From contig UZAN01039381.1 in assembly GCA_900618425.1 (NCBI GenBank), positions 172,300 to 236,299 on the forward strand: a stretch of 64,000 bases of DNA, in the 5' to 3' direction. The stretch is from Echinostoma caproni. Taxonomy: Eukaryota; Platyhelminthes; Trematoda; Plagiorchiida; Echinostomatidae. Shown here piece after piece: positions 52,322 through 58,539 of this stretch. The translations under genes were made by a program, and so were the position numbers. Numbering within the stretch: the stretch's first letter is position 1; each line of letters starts with the position of its first letter. Under the pieces are notes generated by a model. It searched no databases. It had not been told where the DNA came from and saw only the letters and a program-made list of their open reading frames with translations.

Positions 52322-54989
52322 TAACCTATGGTTTATTGTCGGAAATATTCCCATCACAGCATTTGGAACAAACAGTTTGGCGAAACAATTGCTTTTCAGT
52401 AATTCCTTCTCAAGCCGTTTACAGATTACATAGGTAACATTAGAAAACAGATCACACAGTTAAACACATCACCAGTCATGAGTAAGAGTTTGTCATAGTC
52501 AACTGGCATTTGTCATTTGATTGGTTTAACTAAGTTACGGCATCACAGTAACCGGACGGCGGACACACCCGGGACCGATCAATCACGAGTGCTTCAATGA
52601 TCCACATTCAAAACCAGGATAAACTGTCGATGCTGACCTCATCAATGGTTTTATACTCTTTAAGATGCGTATGTGGCGCACCTTATATTGGTCGAACGGC
52701 ACGACAGCTATCTACCCGGAACAAAGAGCATCACCCACGCTGGTTAAGACTAGGACAGACCGTAACAATAAACAGCTCCATCCTAGCCCATTTAGTCGAC
52801 ACCGGACATCAAGTTAATCCGGATGTCGCCTTCAGAGTTGTTTATCGTGTCCCCCACACCAAGTGCAAGGGTGTTCAACTGCGCATTCTAGCAATAACCG
52901 AAGCGATCGGGATAAGAAAGTTGACCCCTGACCTCTGCGCCCAAAAGCCTTTGATTCAGCCACTCCAACTTCCATGGCCCGTGATCGATCGGTCCCGGGT
53001 GTGTCCGCCGTCCGGTTACTGTGATGCCGTAACTTAGTTAAACCAATCAAATGACAAATGCCAGTTGACTATGACAAACTCTTACTCATGACTGGTGATG
53101 TGTTTAACTGTGTGATCTGTTTTCTAGTGTTACCTATGTAATCTGTAAACGGCCTGAGAAGGAATTACTGAAAAACAACTGTTTCGCCAAACTGTGTTTG
53201 TTCTATGGTCTATTGTCGGAATGGAAAAAAAACAGTCCGGTTTTTTTAGTGGGTAGTATACTAGTGTTCTACCTGTCAGGTATTGGATACAATCCTCTGT
53301 TGCGTTGATGGATTCCCGCACTGATGCTGAGACAAGCAGGTCGAATTGGTTGCATATTGCTTCCAAGCATTCCAACTCATGCTAATAATTTGGAACGGAT
53401 AGTAGAACTTGATTTTGTGCAACCTATGGTGTGTCGCTAGACAGAGCTGGTCATTGATGATATCCTTCCTTTCCCGTGTCAACAAAATCTTTATCAAAAG
53501 AGTAGTTTGACGCTTATAATTAATGTGTTTTACTAATTTCAACCACGTTGGAACCAGGCACCAAAAGCTTTTCAGCCCGTAATAGTTAGGTCAAGGTAAA
53601 CAGAAGCTTTTTTCTGATCATATTCATACGACAAGATAAGTGGGACATGGTGCAGATCCGTTTGCCATCCATTTAGCATGCATAATGATAGTGAACCTGT
53701 ATTGTATGTGCAAACGTTATGAGAACAAGTGCGATTATGCTTCAAATTTGGTTCGGATCCAGCGTCAAAAACAAAACAATAAATGGAAGCTACCAAGGTC
53801 AATCAGGACTGAGATAGCAACGAAATGAATCAATTTAATGTGATGCGTTGGGTCTGCGTTTCCTTGAAAGTCAGTATCGGATATTTGGAAACGGGACGGT
53901 CTGCATGAGAAGTAGCACAATCATCTATGGTCGCACGAAGACGACAGATGATCTCCAACCTCTGTTTGTATGGGGTACACATCATACGCAAAGGACCCGA
54001 TATAAAAATGAGCGTGGATATCGGAAAGCCTATTGAAATTACAGTAGTTCCCGTCGGGATGTAAATGAACTGGTGCACAGAACCGTCAGTATCTCAAAGA
54101 GACAGTGGAAAGTGAATCACTCTCAATGTTTTATTTCGATTATTTCAGAAAACTAAATCCAAAATCTGTGTTTCAGATCACAATGAATGGGTGACGCATA
54201 GCTTCTAATCTGTCATATTCGACCAAATGGTCAAACCAACTATTTTGTTTACACAGGGAGTTGTTTACGAAACACGGATGAATATGAGGACTATACCACT
54301 GTTGCTTGTTTTCATTATCCCTTTTTGTTCCGTTGGATTCCCAAGAAGAGTAATCTTCAACTATTATCGTATTCATTTGTCTATGTAATCTCAATCAGAC
54401 TGTTTTTGTTTTGTGAATAATTTTAAATTCATATTTTGCAAAGCCGTCATAATGTCCATTGGTGAATTTGTTTTTGTTTAGGCAACCAATCATTGCAGCC
54501 AGTTTGGAATCATCAACAGAGGACGACTTCAAGTTGATGGAATTATCGAAACCTTCATGTTACAATTCACCACCAGAGGTATGCCAATCAGGCAGCAGCT
54601 GTTCGTTACAAGTAGCACCAGCGTTTTCAACAGTAACCACACCGGTTTCTGTATCCACGTTTGTGCACCCATTGGATATGGTGCATTCTATTTCCACAGC
54701 GTCGCCAGTCGGGACAGTAGTCACTTCCTGTTCCCTGGTTCTGAACAGTGCTGCCGCAGTTGGTCCCGGTACCCAAGTATTGTCATCCATATTTTCAGTT
54801 GCCACTCCTTCCGATTTGATTCGAGATGTGGAAGGGATAGGCGTGCAAAAGCCACACAATACCACTTCCCCGGTGCTTCTCATTCCGGCCACACAGCTTT
54901 CGACAGTCGAGTTCACGGCAAAAACCGTGGACGACGATCCAGTCTCTTTAATACTACACATCCCTGTACAGTCGAATACTTCCCAATAA
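6007..54989 (+). CDS. Ig/FN3 single-pass adhesion receptor, overall gene model (5' end outside window)
   Basis: Overall model joining nine exons, listed separately. Every junction has GT..AG ends and compatible phase, and the summed coding length (2573 nt, beginning two bases into a codon) stays in frame to the TAA at 54987-54989, giving about 856 residues. Order: split Ig domain, divergent Ig-like domain, split FN3 domain, second FN3-like region, transmembrane helix, basic stop-transfer, about 215-residue cytoplasmic tail. By family knowledge this is a type I plasma-membrane receptor for homophilic or heterophilic cell-cell recognition; the GFDGG motif in the FN3 and the RYAPR linker after an Ig fold recall Echinoid, nephrin/Kirre and Sidestep families. 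I cannot choose among these. No signal peptide is visible, so at least one upstream exon is outside the window. Intron phases are 0,1,1,1,1,1,1,2. Each junction is inferred from splice signals alone; there are no transcript data. Confidence 0.85.
6183..10550 (+). other. Intron (phase 0, ~4.4 kb) inside the Ig domain
   Basis: AT-rich intron with no recognisable gene. The short open frames have no domain signature. One ambiguous base lies at 9254. A possible tRNA-like B box occurs on the minus strand near 7050, without a matching A box. Confidence 0.6.
10551..10749 (+). CDS. Exon: C-terminal half of the split Ig domain
   Basis: This exon completes the Ig fold begun at 6007. It carries the F-strand signature EGSYVCEATNLLG, with Tyr-x-Cys and the following A-x-N..G, then a G strand ending in RLNLR. 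Donor GTGAGT starts at 10750, leaving phase 1; the split codon joins to the next exon to give Tyr, making the typical Ig-to-Ig linker RYAPR. The acceptor is uncertain: AG dinucleotides ending at 10505, 10541, 10550 and 10559 all give phase 0 with no stop, so the start could be 10506, 10542, 10551 or 10560. I chose 10551 because translation downstream of it looks domain-like; a TGA at 10485 excludes anything earlier. Confidence 0.8.
10750..14137 (+). other. Intron (phase 1, ~3.4 kb)
   Basis: Contains a SINE-like piece near 11.1 kb (listed separately) and a GC-richer patch at about 13150-13460 with overlapping open frames on both strands (104 codons plus, 80 codons minus). I see no family signature in that patch; it may be an old repeat. 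An AT-rich low-complexity stretch lies at about 13630-13670. Confidence 0.55.
11055..11130 (-). repeat. tRNA-like SINE fragment
   Basis: On the minus strand the segment carries a B-box-like GTTCGAATCCCACC, with an A-box-like TGGCTAGTTAA about 50 bases upstream, the spacing of a tRNA-derived SINE head. Stem pairing is degenerate. It differs from the family at 36.6 kb. Confidence 0.35.
14138..14680 (+). CDS. Exon: divergent Ig-like domain (181 codons) lacking the canonical second Cys
   Basis: Acceptor TCATTTAG ends at 14137 and donor GTAAGATT begins at 14681; phases 1 and 1, length 543 nt, a multiple of three. The domain has a B-strand LSIYCIMRSNPPP and the tryptophan in RLAWHY. It ends in GTYAAWLTNPVG and VQLQQP, clearly the F-G region of an Ig fold. 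The position where family members have Cys (G-x-Y-x-C) is Ala. There are other cysteines: three in the RCIPTVNHAICGC stretch in the middle and two in VGCEVC next to the G strand. The exon is longer than a usual Ig exon (about 95-100 codons), with a polar insertion between strands rich in Ser, Thr and charged residues. It is a whole-domain exon, so skipping it would keep the frame. Confidence 0.85.
19985..20135 (-). repeat. tRNA-like SINE with a hammerhead-like 3' part
   Basis: On the minus strand a B box GGGTTCGAACCCCAC (about 20060-20075) is followed within 40 bases by TTGATAAAACTC..AAGTCGAAACAGCTG (about 20010-20045). The second part resembles a decayed hammerhead ribozyme core (CTGATGA and GAAAC). 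Schistosome Sm-alpha repeats are known to combine a pol III promoter with a hammerhead. The A box is unclear. Confidence 0.4.
20940..21065 (+). repeat. Possible tRNA-derived SINE head
   Basis: AGTTAGCTCAGTGGG is a near-consensus A box and D-arm of a tRNA gene. The B box expected about 50 bases later is not intact; a degenerate GGTATTGAGCC lies further on at 21041. The local GC is higher than the flanks. Confidence 0.3.
23167..23213 (+). repeat. 47-bp direct repeat, left flank of assembly gap
   Basis: These 47 bases are identical to 23667-23713 and abut the N run. The two copies are offset by exactly 500 bases. Confidence 0.95.
23214..23666. other. Assembly gap (453 N)
   Basis: Run of N. Open frames that cross it are artefacts. 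Confidence 0.99.
23667..23713 (+). repeat. 47-bp direct repeat, right flank of assembly gap
   Basis: Identical to 23167-23213; starts at the first base after the N run. Confidence 0.95.
23937..23954. repeat. (AT)9 microsatellite
   Basis: Eighteen bases of perfect AT dinucleotide repeat within the intron. Confidence 0.95.
24263..24502 (+). CDS. Exon: first half of fibronectin type III domain 1
   Basis: Acceptor TTGAACAG ends at 24262 and donor GTGAGTT starts at 24503; phases 1 and 1, 240 nt. Translation starts in SPPEDIANFQVVNITWNAV, the usual FN3 A-strand proline opening, followed by the B-strand tryptophan in VMLTWK and the GFDGGLEQ turn. That GFDGG-x-x-Q motif is characteristic of the membrane-proximal FN3 domain in nephrin, Echinoid and Sidestep-type receptors. 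The last residues RCWLS join through a split codon to the next exon. A NIT sequon is present. The exon lies about 0.5 kb beyond an assembly gap in the same intron. Confidence 0.88.
28840..29290 (+). repeat. Dispersed repeat, copy 2
   Basis: Diverged copy of 3290-3805 in the same orientation, sharing the ordered landmarks given there (for example GATTGGGCCTCTGT, GACGTTATTTCAC, TTGATTCTCGATTGGCATTG, GTTGGCCTGGATGA). A 76-codon open frame crosses it but is not conserved in copy 1. Confidence 0.6.
29847..30176 (-). other. Minus-strand open frame of unknown status inside an intron
   Basis: 109 codons, GC-richer than its surroundings, polar and basic in the middle (an REEFRRLKSKMSK segment could form a short helix). 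I recognise no domain and see no clear splice sites. It could be an exon of an antisense gene, a remnant of a mobile element, or chance. Confidence 0.2.
30417..30512 (+). CDS. Exon: second half of fibronectin type III domain 1
   Basis: A 96-nt exon with acceptor TTGCTTTTAG ending at 30416 and donor GTAAGTTC starting at 30513; phases 1 and 1. Joined to the previous exon it reads SNLEPNTYYQFLLYAENELG, the canonical FN3 E-F-G signature: L-x-P-x-T-x-Y, then A-x-N-x-x-G. This confirms both exons. The end VNIKTT is the usual Thr-rich FN3 terminus. It is easily missed on its own because it encodes only 32 residues. Confidence 0.9.
32229..32247. repeat. (TA)n microsatellite
   Basis: Nineteen bases of perfect TA dinucleotide repeat. 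Confidence 0.95.
32410..32470 (+). ncRNA. Decayed hammerhead-ribozyme-like motif
   Basis: CTGACGA at 32424-32430 matches the first hammerhead core block and GAAAC at 32445-32449 the second. The 14 bases between can fold as stem II (GC.G/C.GC with one mismatch). The bases after GAAA form a five-pair stem III, CTGGT/ACCAG (32449-32453 with 32462-32466). However the next base is G where the cleavage dinucleotide needs U, and I find no stem I partner for the bases before 32424. Probably a degenerate ribozyme relic of a retroelement. Confidence 0.35.
33311..33748 (+). CDS. Exon: second FN3-like extracellular region with a polar insertion
   Basis: The acceptor ends at 33310 (GGTTTAG) and donor GTAAGTTG begins at 33749; phases 1 and 1, 438 nt. 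It opens with FPQLERVDSYSDRLELYF, compatible with FN3 A and B strands, then FCVKIQF and a KWLPLYNDCP segment. A polar low-complexity stretch follows, rich in Thr, Ser, Asp and His (roughly codons 50-80), then two tryptophan-rich pieces (VWICQTN and WYWVIQ). The fold is completed by the next exon. I assign FN3 by position and partial pattern only; the sequence is divergent and the central part has no recognisable family. The open frame and codon use set it apart from the surrounding AT-rich intron. Confidence 0.75.
36510..36561 (+). repeat. ~52-bp direct repeat, copy 1
   Basis: Matches 36804-36855 at most positions (shared AGTCAGC, GCTAACTGGTGGA, CATG, CTGTAAGTTG, ATG). Both lie in the same orientation, on either side of the SINE at 36.6 kb. 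Confidence 0.8.
36566..36737 (+). repeat. tRNA-derived SINE, family A copy 1
   Basis: The element begins with a TTTGAATGTGAAAAGATCAG leader. A tRNA-like head at 36601-36680 follows: acceptor GCCTCG pairs with CGAGGC, the A box is TAGCTCAGCTGG, and the B box is GGTTTGAATCC. The tail TACTGAAT..CACAATCGA..TTCAAATCTG..CAAACAACAATTTGAAC is shared with the copies at 40.6 and 49.7 kb. The D-arm is damaged and there is a tail, so this is a SINE and not a functional tRNA gene. Confidence 0.85.
36804..36855 (+). repeat. ~52-bp direct repeat, copy 2
   Basis: Second copy of 36510-36561, directly adjacent to the 30-bp repeat at 36856. Confidence 0.8.
36856..36885 (+). repeat. 30-bp exact direct repeat, copy 1
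   Basis: Identical to 38016-38045 over 30 bases. It lies immediately upstream of the gag-like frame. Confidence 0.9.
36877..37305 (+). pseudogene. Ty3/gypsy-type Gag fragment
   Basis: An open frame of about 142 codons with no ATG at its start; it opens after a TGA at 36874 and ends at 37303-37305. The pattern W-x-x-W-K-x-x-F-x-x-Y (AWNTWKATFVDY), then KLLRLYPGTEG, FDRL, and LDRYWG..NEQ..RFLREFE, is typical of retrotransposon Gag capsid regions of the gypsy class. No zinc knuckle, protease or reverse transcriptase follows. A further open stretch around 37431-37590 may be more Gag in the same element after lesions. It is a remnant inside a receptor intron and is not expected to make a functional particle protein. 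Confidence 0.55.
38016..38045 (+). repeat. 30-bp exact direct repeat, copy 2
   Basis: Identical to 36856-36885; 1160 bases separate the two starts. Confidence 0.9.
38297..38440 (+). repeat. tRNA-derived SINE, family A copy 2
   Basis: The same leader as copy 1 (GAATGTGGAAAGATCAGTGC) is followed by the tRNA-like head at 38330-38409, with an intact acceptor stem GCCTCG/CGAGGC, A box TAGCTCAGCTGA and B box GGTTCGAATCCC. The tail diverges soon after CTACTAAA, so it is probably truncated. It directly follows the LTR-like end at 38295. Confidence 0.85.
40440..40590 (-). repeat. tRNA-derived SINE, family A copy 3 (head, minus strand)
   Basis: Read on the minus strand: leader AAATATGAAAAGATCAG, A box TAGCTCAGCTGG, B box GGTTCGAATCCCAC, then the CTACTGAACTTTCCACAATCGAC tail start, which stops at 40449. 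The truncated tail abuts an 11-bp sequence that recurs at 40649. Confidence 0.85.
40589..40648 (+). repeat. Family A SINE tail in opposite orientation to the adjacent head
   Basis: TACTGAAATGTTTACAATCGAC..CAAATCTGCCAAACAACAATTTGAAC is the plus-strand SINE tail. It touches the leader of the minus-strand head at 40590 with no tRNA part of its own. Confidence 0.8.
45545..45673 (+). CDS. Exon: end of the second FN3-like region, juxtamembrane
   Basis: A 129-nt exon. The acceptor TGATCCCAG ends at 45544 after a strong pyrimidine tract (CTCTCTCTGTCTATCTCGC) and donor GTAAGTT starts at 45674; phases 1 and 1. The peptide runs through a DLVYLPSED segment to IQYRIRTCLYDNTNICS. The Y-R-I-R-T-C piece fits an FN3 F strand, which normally reads Y-x-v-R-v-x-A. 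Two cysteines nine residues apart could pair with each other or with those in the previous exon. It sits immediately N-terminal to the membrane helix. It is preceded by an 11.8-kb intron, the longest in the gene. Confidence 0.82.
47060..47575. other. Assembly gap (516 N)
   Basis: Run of N; open frames crossing it are artefacts. Unlike the first gap, no duplicated flank is seen. Confidence 0.99.
49614..49756 (+). repeat. tRNA-derived SINE, family A copy 4
   Basis: tRNA-like head at 49619-49700 with A box TAGCTCAGCTGG and B box CGTTCGAATCCTACC, acceptor GCCTCG/CGAGGC, and tail CTACTGAACTTCTCACAATCGACAT..CTTCAAATCTGCCAAA. The leader upstream differs from copies 1-3, so this may be a subfamily or 5'-truncated. 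Confidence 0.85.
51633..51876 (+). CDS. Exon: transmembrane helix and start of cytoplasmic tail
   Basis: The acceptor GTCGTTTTCAG ends at 51632 and donor GTATGT begins at 51877; phase 1 in, phase 2 out. The exon encodes a short Ser/Thr linker, a hydrophobic helix of about 23 residues (LFSFVWVAVGLVLMLLLGL..), two membrane-edge cysteines (TCGC) that could be palmitoylated, and the strongly basic RMQRKRQR stop-transfer. This fixes type I topology with the Ig/FN3 part outside. The tail continues with a Gly run (six glycines encoded mostly by GGT/GGC) and RGRR. The reading frame stays open past the donor for about 54 codons, so the donor choice rests on the consensus match and on the perfect phase-2 join to 54482. 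Confidence 0.88.
52288..52319. repeat. (AT)16 microsatellite
   Basis: Thirty-two bases of perfect AT repeat ending six bases before the left direct repeat of the Penelope-like element. Confidence 0.97.
52365..52589 (+). repeat. Inverted arm, left
   Basis: Reverse complement of 52978-53202 with few mismatches (both include TCATGAGTAAGAGTTTGTCA, then CGGACGGCGGACACACCCGG in the left-arm sense). Confidence 0.9.
52597..53037 (+). pseudogene. Penelope-type GIY-YIG endonuclease fragment
   Basis: 146 codons to TAG. A VLY (in place of GIY) lies at residues 18-20 and YIG at 30-32, followed by RTARQLSTR with the conserved Arg, and TEAIGI with the catalytic-type Glu at about 102. CVC at 24-26 and H65/H71 match the CCHH zinc-binding pattern of Penelope endonucleases. 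The last ~20 residues are encoded within the right inverted arm. By family knowledge this domain nicks target DNA for retrotransposition. Without the reverse transcriptase it cannot act autonomously, so I call it a fragment although its frame is intact. Confidence 0.75.
52978..53202 (-). repeat. Inverted arm, right
   Basis: Reverse complement of the left arm; its inner end overlaps the end of the endonuclease reading frame and its stop. Confidence 0.9.
54482..54989 (+). CDS. Terminal exon: cytoplasmic tail, stop codon
   Basis: The acceptor TTTTTGTTTAG ends at 54481; phase 2. The split codon joined to the TM exon gives Arg, so the sequence reads NSQRQPIIAASLES across the junction. About 168 codons follow to TAA at 54987-54989. 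The tail begins acidic (STEDDFKLMELS) and becomes very rich in Ser, Thr and Val (VSVSTF, TVVTSCS, SVATPS). No kinase, SH3-binding core or clear PDZ-binding end is seen; the C-terminus is SNTSQ. Long open frames in two other registers overlap it and are shadows. An AATAAA at 55011 lies 22 bp after the stop. Confidence 0.85.
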
Positions 54990-55010
54990 CTACCTCTTCA
55001 TACTCTGATG

Positions 55011-55016
55011 AATAAA
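55011..55016 (+). promoter_or_regulatory. Candidate poly(A) signal of the receptor gene
   Basis: AATAAA occurs 22 bp after the stop codon at 54989. This is the canonical hexamer; the 3' UTR would be very short. A further AATAAA at 55646-55651 could serve a longer or alternative transcript. Confidence 0.5.
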
Positions 55017-55208
55017 TCTATTCTTGACAACAGCGTGGGTGTATCAAATATCATTTTCCAAACGTTAGAAAAACATTTTAATTTTTGAACTGCTAACATC
55101 ACAACAAACGAAAAGATCCAATTGTGTTCATTCGTCTTTCCCAGAGGACCCATTTAACTCAATTAATAGATTTGTTGTCTCCACGATGACTGTTATTTCG
55201 GATTTCAG

Positions 55209-55344
55209 TTCCACCTCGTCCCAAACCTTAAACTCTCCCACTCGACCCCACCCTCACCTATCTCTTTTATGCCGCTCTCTGATGCCACCGCAACCATCGT
55301 CCTTGTTGCTCCATCAAAGCATGCCTCAGTTTGGCAACCGCTAG
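55209..55344 (+). CDS. Candidate alternative last exon of the receptor
   Basis: The acceptor ATTTCGGATTTCAG ends at 55208. If entered in phase 2, the same phase that leaves the TM exon at 51876, the frame is open for 44 codons to TAG at 55342-55344, giving a Pro/Ser/Gln/His/Leu-rich tail (begins STSSQTLNSPTRP, ends MPQFGNR). The segment is CT-rich and higher in GC than its flanks. Skipping 54482-54989 and using this exon would replace the 168-residue tail by 45 residues. A second frame is also open here, so coding status is uncertain. AATAAA at 55646 could end such a transcript. It could equally be unrelated noncoding sequence in the 3' flank. Confidence 0.3.
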
Positions 55345-58300
55345 CACGAGGCACATCATTTTTTTACGTTTGAAAGAAGAAAAAACAACTTTATTGCGCT
55401 GTTTAGTTTTGAATCGGGAATCTTGTTTATCCGTTTGTTTATCCTACAAGCGCGATTTCAGCATGACAGATTCAGTCAATATCAGGTATGCAAAACATTT
55501 TTTCGCGCTGAGGATATGTCCGTACTGCTGAACAATTTTCTGGGAAATCTTCACAAAATCTGTCATGAGTAACTCTTTTTGAAAAGCTGCAAAACTGGAA
55601 CCCTCGAAAACAAATGAAACATTCCCGGAGAAGTTTGAAGAAGCAAATAAATTTTAAAACGTTTATGGTTTACCGACTATCAAGTAATTCATGAAATAAG
55701 TATTTCTTTTTAGCTACTCCAAAATAGTTATTACTGGAAGCTATGTAATTTTTTTCTAATCACCAGCAACGTAGAGGCTTTCCACTTAACATCTTGATGT
55801 GATAGGCATAAATTACGACGCAAAACTCCATAGACGTCTAAATTTGGATGATCCTTTCCATTGTGCTAGCCTTGGAAAATCAACCGGAACCGGAGGTAAC
55901 ATGAACAGTCGAATAGTTTCTTGCCGTATGATGGCCGCATGTTGGCGCATGGAGGTGCGGGGTGGGGTTCGCGCTCAGGGTCGGCACTTGAAAGTGATTC
56001 AACTGACTGGCCACAACCGTTCGTGACGAAACTGGTTTACAATTGGCCACGAACAAATAGTCAAAAGTGAAAAGAAAAGCTGGTATAGCAACATTGCATG
56101 ATTTATGTCTTGGCCGATTCCGCTGCATCTCAGCCGGTGCCTAATGCAAAAAAAACAATGTTTATATGGAGTTTGGGAATGGATTACAAAATAAACACCT
56201 GTAAATGGGGGAAGCGTCATCGAGGCAAAGCCAAGGTGATGAACAAGTCTTTTTGTTGACCCAGAATTAGTTTCCATTGGTTGATTGCAGTCGCCTCGGC
56301 GCTCTTGAGCATTCTGGTGTTATCATTAGTTAAAATCACTCGAAATGTTTTCCCGCGTTCCACGAGGTATTGCGTCATCAACAAAATCTTGGCAATCGAA
56401 GAGCTTGGTGGTTTGTAATCTCGGACCTTACCAGTTACTGGCGGTGGGGACTTTGCCATCGCAACCTTGCGTTGAACCCAGTTCGGAATTTGTTAGTGTT
56501 AAAGTATTTATCCTGTGCTGATTTGCGAGACGTTTGAGGGATTTACTGATTGCTGAAATTCCCAATAACCAAAAAATACGAAGAAAATAGAAAAGCGACG
56601 TATCCGAATAATTTGGACACGAAGAGAAGCAATGAAACGTGATGGTGTTTGGCCTCGGTAGGCTACGCACATAATCATTCAAGGTTTTATTGAGCACATA
56701 CGAACTTAAGGACACTGGGGTCTGTGAAATGTTCACAATCAGGCATGAGGTTTTGCGCTCCGTAGTTCTCTCATCACTTCACATGCAGAACCGGAATCGG
56801 AGTTTCATGTGAATCTATCTGAATTGACAACGTGAGAAGTCTGATCAAAAGCTTTGTTCACAAAACTCAGTACGTTTTGGACCGAAGGAGGAGAGTTCTA
56901 CGTAATCTATAATAGTTCTCCCCATAAATCGTTTAACTGGGTAACAAATAAAATATCTCACTTCTTTGGAATAATCATTCACAGGTTCGAGGAGTGATAG
57001 AATTGAATTTATAATTCCATCACAATTAGACTTTGTCCACAGCATTCATTTGATTATAACGAAGTAAATGAAATAGTTCCCACATCTGACTATCAGTCTG
57101 ATATAAATCAGATTTCCCGGAAGGTACTTGGTTTGCAGTTCACTCATGCAGAATCAAATAAACCGGAAAACTTTGCGCTTAAAAACGTGAGTAACTTTGG
57201 ATGCAACAAAAATCTATCGCTAATTATTTCTTTGGATTCTTTTAGGAAATATCTTAAATCTTTCAAATGATGGTGAACATTTTGTGCAACCCCGGGAGCA
57301 TCCAATGAGCAAGAATGTGGTCTAACGTCAAGCGGCAAACGAGACCAACTTTTCAAATTTGTCAACCAATTTTCTCAACAGCTCCCCAGAGAGAGAGAGT
57401 TTTTAGTGGTTGGCTCATGATACCACCGCATCATAGTTTATGCATAGCCGGTCAAAGAGAACCCCGTTGTAGTTTGAGGTGTAATTCTAAATTAGCAGAT
57501 CCCTGGAGAGGGTAATTTCATTTCGAGACCAGAGATGAGGTCACCAAGCTCCCTAAAAGACTTCACTTCATTTGGCGGCCATAATTATATAATTTTGCTC
57601 ATTCATCAGGTTGGTAAGATTAATTGAGATGTTGGGTGTATAGTGAAATGAACGGGGTGGGATGAAGTGAGGAGCTTAAACGTCGGAATAGATATATGTG
57701 AACGGGTGGATATCGGTTATGCACAAACGAATTCTTGACATGTCGGCTGCTACCAGACACCATGATAGATCGCCGATGTTGAGAGGGGGTCACGTTTACA
57801 GTACGAAATACTTCATCTGGGTAGGGAAAATTCAGCATCAATTGGCTCCAGTGTTCAGTCCCGCGAATTCGTCTCAGCAATCCGTCCAGACAATCATCTG
57901 AGCATGCAGCACTCCGTGTGTTCCCTAGAGGAATAAGCAAAAGAGTATGCATTAAATGAGAGGCCAGAATCAGTCACATTGACTTTGACTTGACACGAAC
58001 GTAAACAACACAAGGTATTCCGCCACGAAGGCGGCCTTTTATTACCATCGGATAGTTTCTGTTGTAGAACCTCAATTGTCCTCCTAAATAAGAGTAAATA
58101 TATTGACCCTTACCCATATTCCCCATTGTTTAAATTGGTGTCACTATAGTGTGTAGTACTGCTATCCAAGCTTTTCGGACACCCATTACGTCATTTCTAA
58201 ATGCATTGATATCATAGTGAGATAAAATACTTTAAACTATGAATGCGACCAAAGCACTTCTCAAGGTATGGGGAATCCATTCCCACAATCCTTTCCTCAT

Positions 58301-58539
58301 ACACACAAAATCAATTTGTCCTGGCGCTTTATCTATCTCCGCTAAACCACCAAGCACCCAATAAAATGAGTATTCTTGAAGATTTGCTGAATAGATAAAC
58401 AATTATGAGACCACATTGAATCTTAAGCCCGGTCTCAAGATGAACTTCAGTGCTATCAGTAACTTGTGAGGTCAGTTTTATCCTACCAACACAAATTAGT
58501 TCTTCCATTAGTGATTTATTTGCAGTGGTGAGATAGCAA
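55345..58539. other. Intergenic DNA without a supportable gene
   Basis: Several short open frames are present, including minus-strand 56217-56459 and 56428-56736, which overlap and are basic and polar, but no domain is recognisable. A small perfect hairpin CCGCC/GGCGG occurs near 58021-58034. Parts may be decayed repeats. Confidence 0.4.

Larger units (their letters stand above)
52326..53221 (+). mobile_element. Truncated Penelope-like element with inverted arms
   Basis: About 225-bp arms at 52365-52589 and 52978-53202 are inverted and nearly identical. The core between them carries the GIY-YIG endonuclease frame. Outside the arms a 19-bp direct repeat (52326-52344 and 53203-53221, 18 of 19 matching) looks like a target-site duplication. 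Penelope-like retroelements are known for GIY-YIG endonucleases and for inverted or tandem terminal repeats. The reverse transcriptase is absent, so the copy is strongly deleted. Confidence 0.75.
51877..54481 (+). other. Intron (phase 2, ~2.6 kb)
   Basis: Holds the (AT)16 tract and the Penelope-like element. The first 162 bases keep the upstream reading frame open and would encode a second hydrophobic segment if retained. The rest shows no gene. Confidence 0.6.

Noticed and set aside
53040..53200. Hammerhead within the Penelope arms (CCTGAGAAGG..CTGAAAAAC)
   Set aside because: The first block is CTGAGAA instead of CTGANGA and the stems do not pair well by eye; a covariance search would decide.
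54557..55015. Second plus-strand frame (152 codons) and a 133-codon minus-strand frame over the terminal exon
   Set aside because: Both overlap the phase-matched tail exon; the tail frame alone joins the TM exon correctly, so the others are shadows.
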